Assembly (NCBI GenBank): GCA_945888585.1
Contig: CAMDAI010000093.1
Span: forward strand, 1-5,761
From: Rickettsia typhi
GTDB taxonomy: Bacteria; Pseudomonadota; Alphaproteobacteria; Rickettsiales; UBA1997
Direction of reading: 5' to 3'
Length of the DNA stretch: 5,761 nt
The notes under the pieces are model-generated. The model made no database searches and was not told the DNA's origin. It was given only the letters and a program-made list of their open reading frames with translations. Shown here one piece after another: positions 1-5,702 of this stretch (positions are counted from its first letter, which is position 1; the number at the start of each line of letters is the position of its first letter). Both the position numbers and the translations under genes were made by a program.

Positions 1-432
1 AAATAAAATTACCATATCTTGCACGCAACCACCAATAACTGAGCCAATTAAAATCCATAAAACTCCCGGAAGATAACCAAATTGAGCAGCTAAAGTTGGA
101 CCAATTAATGGACCAGGACCAGCAATGGCAGCAAAATGATGGCCAAATAAAATCCATTTATTGGTTGGTTCATAATCACGACCATCTTTAAATTTGTAAG
201 CAGGAGTTTGGCGTTTGGAATCGAAAGCCAAAATTTTGGCGGCAATAAAGGCGCTATAAAAACGATAGAAAATTAAATAAATGCAAATTGCAGCGGTTAT
301 AATCCAAAGGCTATTAATGGATTCGTCATATTTTATGGCGATAGTAGTAACTGCAAAAACTCCAATTAATATAATGATTGGCCAAATTAAGATTTTTAAT
401 CCTTTATAGGTTAGAGCTTTTATTTTTGTCAC
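1..432 (-). CDS. cstA: Carbon starvation protein A (CstA), N-terminal part, cut by window edge
   Basis: This is the first 144 codons of a multi-pass inner-membrane transporter of the CstA/BtsT family. Family members import pyruvate and have been linked to peptide uptake during carbon limitation. Translating the reverse strand from GTG at 432 gives an open frame to the window edge. Visible landmarks are a first hydrophobic helix (about residues 12-32), a second (about 42-64, [18 protein letters not shown]), the hallmark [16 protein letters not shown] at 97-112, and [19 protein letters not shown] at 121-139. This order and spacing match the E. coli CstA N-terminus as I remember it. Full family members run from roughly 480 to 700 residues, so most of the gene lies to the left. 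The GTG start was chosen because an in-frame TAA lies three codons upstream and no ATG occurs before residue 140. No Shine-Dalgarno sequence is visible, so the exact start is less certain than the identity. Confidence 0.93.
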   Translation of the reverse strand, partial: MTKIKALTYKGLKILIWPIIILIGVFAVTTIAIKYDESINSLWIITAAICIYLIFYRFYSAFIAAKILAFDSKRQTPAYKFKDGRDYEPTNKWILFGHHFAAIAGPGPLIGPTLAAQFGYLPGVLWILIGSVIGGCVQDMVILF

Positions 433-471
433 TTTTATTTATATTTAATCTGGCTGATATTGTAAAATTAA

Positions 472-490
472 GGGTTCTCATTATTAACCC
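472..490. repeat. Short inverted repeat in the divergent promoter region, possible operator
   Basis: GGGTT (472-476) and AACCC (486-490) form a perfect 5-base inverted repeat around a 9-base centre. The repeat covers the -10 of the leftward promoter and part of the weak -35 of the rightward one, where a regulator would affect both. The arms are short and chance occurrence is possible. The matching regulator is unknown. Confidence 0.25.
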
Positions 491-507
491 GATAAAAGAC
501 TTGTCAA
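480..507 (-). promoter_or_regulatory. Probable sigma70-type promoter for cstA
   Basis: Read leftward, a perfect TTGACA (507 to 502) is followed after 16 bases by AATAAT (485 to 480), five of six matches to the -10 consensus. A start near 473 would leave about 40 bases of leader before the GTG start of cstA. AT-rich DNA gives chance matches, but a perfect -35 at good spacing in a divergent intergenic region is reasonable support. Confidence 0.5.
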
Positions 508-513
508 TATAAT
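484..513 (+). promoter_or_regulatory. Probable sigma70-type promoter for the tandem permeases
   Basis: A perfect TATAAT (508-513) lies 18 bases after TTAACC (484-489, four of six matches to TTGACA). Transcription would begin near 520, leaving about 48 bases before the first permease. An alternative on the same strand is TTGTCA (501-506), 17 bases, TAGAGT (524-529). Both candidates overlap the leftward cstA promoter, so the two directions probably compete for polymerase. Confidence 0.42.
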
Positions 514-567
514 TTCATATTATTAGAGTGAAATCTCCTGTCTTTATTAATAAATGTAAAGTTAACT

Positions 568-1965
568 ATGAATTTATTTCGTACTAAAAGCATTAATGAC
601 ATTATTGAAGCGTCAGAAAAGAAAGCTCTTAAAAAAACCCTTGGTATGGTTGATTTAATTTTGCTTGGTGTTGGATGTATAATTGGAACGGGAATATTTG
701 TTTTAACTGGAATTGGTGCTGCTCAATATGCCGGCCCTGGAATTGCTTTATCTTATTTATGTGCAGCCTTTGCCTGCACCTTTGCAGCTTTAGTTTATGC
801 TGAATTAGCGGCAATGGTACCGGTTTCAGGAAGTGCTTATACTTATTCTTATACAATATTGGGTGAGTTTGTTGCCTGGTTGGTGGGTTGGGCTTTAATT
901 CTTGAATATACTGGTGCCGCTTCTACTGTGGCGTCTGGATGGTCGGGATATATGGTTGGTATATTAAAAACTGGGGGAATAATTTTACCGGAAGCTTTAA
1001 CTAAGGTTCCGTCAGAAGGTGGCATTATTAATCTGCCGGCAGTCCTTATTTCTTTATTTATTGGATTTTTATTGGTGCGCGGAACCAAAGAAAGTGTTAA
1101 CCTTAATCGTGTTTTAGTTGCTATAAAATTAGCGGCAGTATTTCTATTTTTAATTGTGGCTATTCCTCATATTAAAATAGAAAATTGGTCAGAATTTTTA
1201 CCATTTGGATGGCATGGTGTTTTTGTTGGTGCCGGCGCTATATTTTTTGCCTATCTTGGTTTTGATGCAGTTGCTACAACTGCTGAGGAATGTAAAAATC
1301 CAAAGAGAGATCTTCCGATTGGAATTATTGGATCATTGATTGTTTGTTCGTTATTGTACATAGTAGTTTCTTTGGTTTTAACTGGAATCACTCACTATAC
1401 TCATCTTAATAATCCGGAACCTCTTGCTTTAGCTCTACGAGAAAATGGAAGCAATATTGGTTCTTCTTTGGTTGCAACTGGTGCAATCGCTGGCATGACA
1501 TCTGTTATGTTGGTAATGATGTATGGTCAATCAAGAATATTTTTTGCCATGTCTAGAGATGGTTTAATTCCTGGGTTTTTTAATAAGATTCATAAAAAAT
1601 ATACCACTCCTTATATAAGCGCTCTTATTGTTATGTTTGTAGTGGCTATTACCTCAGGGTTTACCACTATTCAAACATTGAGTCATTTGGCAAGTGTCGG
1701 AACTTTATTTGCTTTTGTGGTGGTTGCAGTTGGAGTTTTGGTGCTTAGGATCAAAAGACCTGAATTAGATCGCCCTTTTAAATGTCCAATAGTATTTATA
1801 GTGGCTCCAATGGCAATTATAACTTGTGGATATTTGATTTATACAATTCTCACTCAAACTGGTAGACCATTTGTAATATGGACTATATTAGGTTTGATAG
1901 TTTATTTTATTTATAGCTATCGCAATAGCCCTCTTAATAAGCCCGATAATCAAAATAAGTTATAA
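568..1965 (+). CDS. APC-superfamily amino acid permease (YfnA/cationic amino acid transporter type), copy 1
   Basis: This is a 465-residue inner-membrane amino acid importer, probably a proton-coupled or sodium-coupled symporter of the APC fold. The substrate cannot be read from sequence. The N-terminus (LFRTKSINDIIEASEKK, residues 3-19) is the amphipathic lead-in typical of YfnA-like proteins. The first helix carries the substrate-binding break GTGIF (40-44) within IIGTGIFVLTG. The sixth carries FFAYLGFDAVATTAEE (226-241), followed by the loop CKNPKRDLP. QSRIFFAMSRDGLIP (321-335) is the conserved segment near helix 8. The remaining sequence is mostly hydrophobic, consistent with 12 helices, and the length is usual for the family. 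The ATG at 568 is the only ATG or GTG start before an in-frame TGA at 529. No clear Shine-Dalgarno precedes it. A close paralogue begins 12 bases downstream, probably on the same transcript. Confidence 0.93.
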   Translation: MNLFRTKSINDIIEASEKKALKKTLGMVDLILLGVGCIIGTGIFVLTGIGAAQYAGPGIALSYLCAAFACTFAALVYAELAAMVPVSGSAYTYSYTILGEFVAWLVGWALILEYTGAASTVASGWSGYMVGILKTGGIILPEALTKVPSEGGIINLPAVLISLFIGFLLVRGTKESVNLNRVLVAIKLAAVFLFLIVAIPHIKIENWSEFLPFGWHGVFVGAGAIFFAYLGFDAVATTAEECKNPKRDLPIGIIGSLIVCSLLYIVVSLVLTGITHYTHLNNPEPLALALRENGSNIGSSLVATGAIAGMTSVMLVMMYGQSRIFFAMSRDGLIPGFFNKIHKKYTTPYISALIVMFVVAITSGFTTIQTLSHLASVGTLFAFVVVAVGVLVLRIKRPELDRPFKCPIVFIVAPMAIITCGYLIYTILTQTGRPFVIWTILGLIVYFIYSYRNSPLNKPDNQNKL

Positions 1966-1977
1966 TTTTTAATTAGA

Positions 1978-3366
1978 ATGAAGTTATTTCGTACTAAAAG
2001 CATTCAGGATATTATTGCCAATTCTGAAAAGAAGACTCTAAAAAAAACCATTGGTGTTTTTGATTTAATCATGCTTGGTATTGGCTGCACTATTGGTACT
2101 GGTATATTTGTGGTTACTGGAATTGCAGCGGCTAAATATGCTGGACCCGGAATTTCATTATCATATTTATTAGCTGCTTTTGCCTGTTTATTTGCAGCTT
2201 TGGCTTATGCTGAATTGGCTTCAATGGTACCGGTTGCAGGAAGTGCTTATACCTATGCTTATGCAGTTTTAGGTGAATTTATTGCTTGGTTAGTTGGTTG
2301 GGGATTGGTATTGGAATATACGATTGGTGGCGCAACAGTAGCATCTGGATGGTCGGGATATATGGTGGGTATATTAAAAACTGGCGGAGTAATTTTACCG
2401 GAAGCTTTAACTAAAGTTCCATCAGAAGGTGGAATTGTAAATCTTCCGGCAATTTTTATTGCATTATTTATTGGATTGTTATTGGTGCGCGGAACCAAGG
2501 AAAGTGTTATGATTAACCGTATTTTGGTTGGAGTAAAATTAACTGCAATTTTTATCTTTTTATACGTTGCTACTCCTCATATTAAAATGGAAAATTGGGT
2601 AAATTTTATGCCTTTTGGCTGGAGTGGTGTAGCTCTTGGTGCAGCTATGGTCTTTTATGCTTATATTGGTTTTGATGCAGTTGCGACTGCTGCTGAGGAA
2701 TGTAAAAATCCAACTAAAGATGTTCCTTATGGAATTATTGGTTCTTTAATAGTTTGTACAATTTTATATGTTACGGTTGCCTTGGTATTAACTGGAATTG
2801 TGAGTTATACCGAATTGAACAATGCCGAACCACTTGCTTATGCACTTAGACAAAATGGTAGTAATATTGGTTCAATTTTAGTTGCAACTGGTGCAATTGC
2901 GGGTATGACAACGGTATTATTAGTTTTAATTTATGGTCAGTCGCGGATATTTTTTGTTATGGCGCGAGATGGTTTAATTCCTAATTATTTTAGTAAACTT
3001 CATAAAAAATATAGCACGCCATATATTAGTTTGATTATGGTTATTTTTGCAGTTGTAGTTACTTCTGGATTTACACCTATTTCTACATTGGGACACCTAA
3101 CTAGTCTGGGAACCTTATTTTCTTTTGCGGTTGTTGCGGTTGGGGTAATGGTTTTACGATTGACTAAGCCGGATTTAAAGCGTCCATTTAAATGTCCTGC
3201 AGTTTATATAATTGCACCAATGGCTTTGGCCACTTGTGGATATTTAATTTATTATCTTTTACTTGAAACTTGGAAACCGTTTTTAATTTGGTCAATCTTG
3301 GGATTAATAGTTTATTTTGGATATAGCTATCGTAATAGCCCGTTAAATCCTTCTCTTAATAATTAA
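1978..3366 (+). CDS. APC-superfamily amino acid permease (YfnA/cationic amino acid transporter type), copy 2
   Basis: This 462-residue tandem paralogue of the preceding gene is about 73% identical (roughly 337 of 460 positions, hand count, no gaps). It keeps the same landmarks at the same positions: GTGIF at 40-44, FYAYIGFDAVATAAEE at 226-241, and QSRIFFVMARDGLIP at 321-335. Differences cluster in helix 3 (TGAAST in copy 1, TIGGAT here, about 115-120), in the stretch before the helix 6 motif (GAGAIFF against GAAMVFY), around 341-360, and at the C-terminus. Some of these lie in helices that line the pocket in APC proteins, so the two copies may differ in substrate preference; this is inference. 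Only 12 bases separate it from copy 1, with no Shine-Dalgarno and no promoter, so it probably depends on the upstream transcript. Its stop codon overlaps the convergent pabA stop by four bases. Confidence 0.93.
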   Translation: MKLFRTKSIQDIIANSEKKTLKKTIGVFDLIMLGIGCTIGTGIFVVTGIAAAKYAGPGISLSYLLAAFACLFAALAYAELASMVPVAGSAYTYAYAVLGEFIAWLVGWGLVLEYTIGGATVASGWSGYMVGILKTGGVILPEALTKVPSEGGIVNLPAIFIALFIGLLLVRGTKESVMINRILVGVKLTAIFIFLYVATPHIKMENWVNFMPFGWSGVALGAAMVFYAYIGFDAVATAAEECKNPTKDVPYGIIGSLIVCTILYVTVALVLTGIVSYTELNNAEPLAYALRQNGSNIGSILVATGAIAGMTTVLLVLIYGQSRIFFVMARDGLIPNYFSKLHKKYSTPYISLIMVIFAVVVTSGFTPISTLGHLTSLGTLFSFAVVAVGVMVLRLTKPDLKRPFKCPAVYIIAPMALATCGYLIYYLLLETWKPFLIWSILGLIVYFGYSYRNSPLNPSLNN

Positions 3367-3929
3367 AATAACTTTAAAAAATTGGCAATTAATTGGTGTC
3401 CATGTTCGGAAGCAATAGATTCTGGATGAAATTGCACACCGTGAATATTATATTCCTGATGTTTAACTCCCATAATAATCCCATCCTTGGTTTGAGCAGT
3501 AATTTCTAAACAGCTTGGAATTGATTCTTTTTCAATAATAAGTGAGTGATAACGAGTTGCTTTAAAAGGTGAGGGTAATCCTTTAAAAACACTGGTTTCA
3601 TTATGATAAATATCGGAAATTTTCCCGTGCATTGGATAAGTCTTAATAATTTTACCACCGAAAGCTTGTCCGATAGCTTGATGACCTAAACACACTCCCA
3701 AAATTGGAAATTTATCTTTTAGATTTCTAATTAAATCTAAACAAATTCCTGCTTCACTTGGGCTGCAAGGGCCGGGAGAGATAATAATTGCTTCAGGATT
3801 TAATTTTTTAATTTCAGCAATGGTAATTTGATCGTTTCTTTTAACCAAAATATCTTTACTGCCAGCACCAATTATATAATGATAAAGATTATAGGTAAAG
3901 CTGTCATAATTATCGATTAGTAAAATCAT
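3363..3929 (-). CDS. pabA: Glutamine amidotransferase subunit of aminodeoxychorismate (or anthranilate) synthase
   Basis: This 188-residue class I glutamine amidotransferase releases ammonia from glutamine for a chorismate-using partner (PabB or TrpE) in the cytoplasm. The N-terminal LIDNYDSFTYNL (4-15) and SPGPCSPSEAG (51-61, oxyanion region) are PabA/TrpG signatures. The nucleophile is Cys80 in GVCLGHQAIGQAFGG, and the catalytic His168 and Glu170 sit in GVQFHPESI. RYHSL (126-130) is also conserved. The protein is full length with all catalytic residues. Sequence alone separates PabA from TrpG poorly, and many bacteria use one protein for both. The folate gene folB directly upstream favours PabA, making 4-aminobenzoate for folate. 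No pabB or trp gene is in the window. The start overlaps the folB stop by one base (TAATG), and an AAAGGA lies just before it, so translation is probably coupled. Confidence 0.93.
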   Translation of the reverse strand: MILLIDNYDSFTYNLYHYIIGAGSKDILVKRNDQITIAEIKKLNPEAIIISPGPCSPSEAGICLDLIRNLKDKFPILGVCLGHQAIGQAFGGKIIKTYPMHGKISDIYHNETSVFKGLPSPFKATRYHSLIIEKESIPSCLEITAQTKDGIIMGVKHQEYNIHGVQFHPESIASEHGHQLIANFLKLF

Positions 3930-4279
3930 TAATTCCTTTCTCTAATTTCAGTAATAGAAAATGATTCTAGATCAACAACCGCACCTATTTTATCAATTTC
4001 TAATTTACATTTTTTAATTCTTTTATCAGTCATGATTAAATTTAAAATTTCATCCACCATTTTCTCAACTAATTTAAAGCGATTATTTTTAACTAAATTT
4101 TTTATGTTTTTGGTAATAATATCATAATCAATTGCATCTTTAATATTGTCACTTTTCATTGATTCAACACTATCAGTCTCTATTTCGATGTTAATTAACA
4201 TTTTGCGCTCAATATCATCTTCCCATTTATGAACGCCAATGATTGTTTTTAAATGAAGATTTTTTAATTTTATTAACAT
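3929..4279 (-). CDS. folB: Dihydroneopterin aldolase (FolB)
   Basis: This 116-residue cytoplasmic enzyme of folate synthesis cleaves 7,8-dihydroneopterin to 6-hydroxymethyl-7,8-dihydropterin and glycolaldehyde; many family members also epimerise the substrate. The family pattern is clear: LKTIIGVHKWE (10-20) with the conserved Glu20, the IDYD segment with Tyr52, FKLVEKMVDEI (68-78) with the pterin-binding Glu72, and LEIDKIGAVVD (93-103) with the catalytic Lys97. Length is normal for a tunnelling-fold subunit, which usually assembles as an octamer. The protein is unusually rich in Lys and Ile, as expected from the base composition. Its ATG directly follows the stop of the upstream gene (TAA|ATG), and its last base pair is shared with the pabA start, so it is the middle gene of a three-gene operon. 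The product step joins the PabA branch at dihydropteroate synthase. Confidence 0.9.
   Translation of the reverse strand: MLIKLKNLHLKTIIGVHKWEDDIERKMLINIEIETDSVESMKSDNIKDAIDYDIITKNIKNLVKNNRFKLVEKMVDEILNLIMTDKRIKKCKLEIDKIGAVVDLESFSITEIRERN
3934..3939 (-). promoter_or_regulatory. Ribosome binding site of pabA, inside the end of folB
   Basis: On the reverse strand AAAGGA ends four bases before the pabA ATG (3929-3927) and lies in the last codons of folB. It supports this start and fits re-initiation at the TAATG junction. The spacing is short. Confidence 0.5.
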
Positions 4280-4819
4280 TTAATTTTGCCTTCCCTCAGT
4301 TTCCTCATCAGTTTCTTCATCAGAATTGTCATGCGGATGTTTATGATGAATATAATCTTCTTTACGTACAATATCATTGGTATAAGAACCAATTATTTTG
4401 TGATTATGATAATGATGTTCTTCAGGTGTTACCGCGCTGTTATGTAATTTATCTTTTATTGCCACTAATTTATCAGTTGCTTTGTTGATATCGAGATGTT
4501 CTTGAATAGCGGCTTTTTCAACTGATATTTCGGTGTTTGAATGAGATTCATTGCTTTTATTATTTTCTGAATCTTTTGTGATTTCACTTGATTTTGATGT
4601 TATGAATTTTTTCTCGTTTTTTTCTATTTCTTCTTTTGGAGAATTTTCTTCATCTTTTTCTCTTTCTGGGGTTTGATTGTCTTCTTGTTTTGTTCCAGTA
4701 AAAAAATTTTTAACAGATTTAAAACAGTTTTCAATAAATGGAAATACCCATCTCTTTGCTGCCACAGTTACAATTGTACCAACAGCTGCAGTTAATATTC
4801 CTAATGTTATCGGATCCAT
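4280..4819 (-). CDS. Unrecognised membrane-anchored, highly charged protein with His-rich clusters
   Basis: I do not recognise a family for this 179-residue protein. The N-terminus holds one hydrophobic stretch (about 5-22, TLGILTAAVGTIVTVAA) followed by KRW and an aromatic/basic patch (23-40), which suggests a single membrane anchor. Residues 43-100 are low-complexity, dominated by Glu, Lys, Asn and Ser, and probably disordered. Residues 101-127 (EKAAIQEHLDINKATDKL) could form a helix. Two His clusters follow, HHYHNH (135-140) and HHKHPH (158-163), which might bind metal, and the tail is acidic with a DEETDEETE repeat. It is the first gene of the operon with folB and pabA, and its stop abuts the folB start, yet nothing in it suggests a folate enzyme. 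No Shine-Dalgarno is visible. The ATG lies only 18 bases after the end of the tRNA-Val fragment. The reality of the gene rests on the long open frame and the operon packing. Confidence 0.7.
   Translation of the reverse strand: MDPITLGILTAAVGTIVTVAAKRWVFPFIENCFKSVKNFFTGTKQEDNQTPEREKDEENSPKEEIEKNEKKFITSKSSEITKDSENNKSNESHSNTEISVEKAAIQEHLDINKATDKLVAIKDKLHNSAVTPEEHHYHNHKIIGSYTNDIVRKEDYIHHKHPHDNSDEETDEETEGRQN
4289..4297 (-). promoter_or_regulatory. Ribosome binding site of folB
   Basis: On the reverse strand GAGGGAAGG ends nine bases before the folB ATG. It lies in the last codons of the upstream 179-residue gene. It is the strongest Shine-Dalgarno-like sequence in the window and fixes the folB start. 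Confidence 0.55.
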
Positions 4820-4837
4820 GTTTATTTTTTGTTAAAA

Positions 4838-4883
4838 GTGGGCGGTAGAGAACTCGAATCTCCGAACTCTACGATGTCAACGC
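4838..4883 (-). pseudogene. 3' half of tRNA-Val(GAC), probable attachment-site scar
   Basis: On the reverse strand the parts of a tRNA follow in order: anticodon loop TTGACAT (4880-4874, anticodon GAC), 3' anticodon stem CGTAG (4873-4869), variable region AGTTC, T stem GGAGA paired with TCTCT (one G-U) around loop TTCGAGT, acceptor strand ACCGCCC (4846-4840), discriminator A (4839), then a C. Upstream the structure fails. The 5' anticodon strand reads TAGCG where CTACG is needed, the D arm is unrecognisable, and no GGGCGGT acceptor strand exists. The match thus begins in the anticodon stem and ends at the 3' terminus, which is the segment that tyrosine integrases using tRNA targets normally duplicate. 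An integrase relic lies on the side of the missing half. I read it as the distal attachment site of a decayed element. A simple tRNA deletion is the alternative. Confidence 0.7.
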
Positions 4884-4900
4884 TAAGTTCTATATTTTAA

Positions 4901-5139
4901 CCAAGTTCAATTAACCATATTAAGCTCGATAAAACAAGGGCATATGTTAATAATTTCTTACGGTAGCAGTAAAATATTTTATTTCTACAAAAAAAATTCA
5001 AGGTAAACTATACAGAATAAAAATCGGAGCATTTTCTGATTTATCAGTTGATGGATCGGATATTGTTGAAATGGATAGGAAAGTAAATAATTCAGAAAAA
5101 ATATTGAATATGTTCATATCCTACCAACAAAGCCAATGA
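4901..5139 (+). pseudogene. Frameshifted relic of a tyrosine integrase N-terminal (arm-binding) domain
   Basis: No single frame is open throughout, but three frames in sequence resemble the DUF4102-type N-terminal domain of P4-like integrases. First SINHIKLDKTRAYV (4907-4948), like the 'I..lKp.dK.y.v' start. Then GSSKIFYFYKK (4962-4994), like 'psGsKtFyfykk'. Then, after a shift in a run of eight A (4989-4996), IQGKLYRIKIGAFSDLSV (4996-5049), like 'i.GK.yRikiG.fpdlSv', running on to a TGA at 5137. At least two frameshifts are needed, and the catalytic domain with its Arg...His-x-x-Arg...Tyr residues is absent, so it cannot be functional. In the first frame an ATG occurs at 4874, inside the tRNA anticodon loop, so the original start may have lain in the attachment core, though a TAA at 4898 now interrupts it. 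Assignment is from memory of the family pattern, and the third segment is the strongest. Confidence 0.6.
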
Positions 5140-5393
5140 CAATTTTAAAAATAATTTTAAATGAATCAAGAAAGTTATTTAAAAAATAATGAAAAAAATA
5201 TTTGACAAAAAAACCCAAAAACACAAAATTGCCAATACCTCAAACCACAGACTAAAAACCTAAAATCAAATGATACAAAAAAACTTCAACTTAACAAAGT
5301 TAAAAACAGCAAGGCATTGTGATATGTCTGTGAGTTTTTCTAAGCATAACAAAGCTGTTAATCAATTTATCAAAAACTAAATCAAAAAATATT
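5140..5393. other. Non-coding A-rich, G-poor spacer
   Basis: I see no gene here. All forward frames are broken by frequent stops, and reverse frames give only short hydrophobic runs. The top strand is strikingly A-rich and G-poor: about 7 G in the 120 bases from 5191 to 5310, with clearly more C. This differs from the rightward permease genes, where G exceeds C. A small palindrome, TTAAC-AAA-GTTAA, lies at 5291-5303. The stretch may be further decayed element DNA beyond the integrase relic, or leader sequence for the small gene that follows. Confidence 0.5.
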
Positions 5394-5702
5394 ATGAATA
5401 AATTCTTAATTCTGTTTTTATCAGTTTTTTCTTTAAGTTTTGCAATGAACACTAACAACAACGCTAACGCCAATATGTTTAATAAATTTAAGAAAGGGTT
5501 TTACTTTGAAAAGTACAAAACTGCCCAAGAAGCAAAAGTAGCATTATTAGAACTTCATCCAATTGGAAGTGATGTTGAGGGGTTGTTTAAGACGCTGGAG
5601 GGAGCGGGGGCAGAGGTTAGAGAAATGGAAGAAAGAGAAATAAAAAATGTAAAAAGAAATCTTAATGTTGTATGGATAAAATCTTACTCATATAAAATGT
5701 AA
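5394..5702 (+). CDS. Small predicted secreted protein of unknown function
   Basis: This 102-residue protein belongs to no family I can name with confidence. It opens with a credible Sec signal peptide: MNK, a hydrophobic core FLILFLSVFSLSF, and a Ser-x-Ala cleavage site after Ala17 (LSFA|MNT). An Asn-rich linker follows (19-27), then a compact, largely helical-looking domain with KTAQEAKVALLELHPIGSDVEGLFKTLEGAGAEVREM across about 42-78. The pattern 'L..L.PiGs..e.l...Le.aGA' recalls small periplasmic proteins in other bacteria, from memory only. The mature product would be about 85 residues and lacks Cys. The ATG at 5394 is the only reasonable start after an in-frame TGA at 5331, and no Shine-Dalgarno precedes it. 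It stands alone, apparently on the element side of the tRNA scar, with A/T-rich codons. A second ATG sits just after the predicted cleavage site. Confidence 0.65.
   Translation: MNKFLILFLSVFSLSFAMNTNNNANANMFNKFKKGFYFEKYKTAQEAKVALLELHPIGSDVEGLFKTLEGAGAEVREMEEREIKNVKRNLNVVWIKSYSYKM

Noticed and set aside
629..1088. Two leftward open frames antisense to the first permease, and a matching one at 2259-2498 antisense to the second
   Set aside because: They are shadows of the permease codons. The two similar antisense peptides merely reflect the duplicated permease sequence.
4243..4488. An 81-codon rightward open frame opposite folB and the 179-residue gene
   Set aside because: It lies fully antisense to a well-supported operon, its product is an unlikely Tyr/Cys/His-rich peptide, and no start signal is present.
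4838..4930. An intact functional tRNA-Val(GAC)
   Set aside because: No GGGCGGT acceptor strand is found upstream, the D arm is unrecognisable and the 5' anticodon stem does not pair. GGTTAA-like D-loop echoes at about 4897-4915 are too weak.
5161..5205. A 14-codon open frame starting ATGAATCAAGAA
   Set aside because: It is very short, has no Shine-Dalgarno and lies in low-complexity A-rich sequence.
5202..5230. TTGACA at 5202-5207 as a promoter for the small secreted protein
   Set aside because: No acceptable -10 occurs at 16-18 bases, and the gene begins about 190 bases away.
5291..5303. Palindrome TTAAC-AAA-GTTAA
   Set aside because: A five-base AT-rich stem is expected by chance in such DNA and has no following T run.
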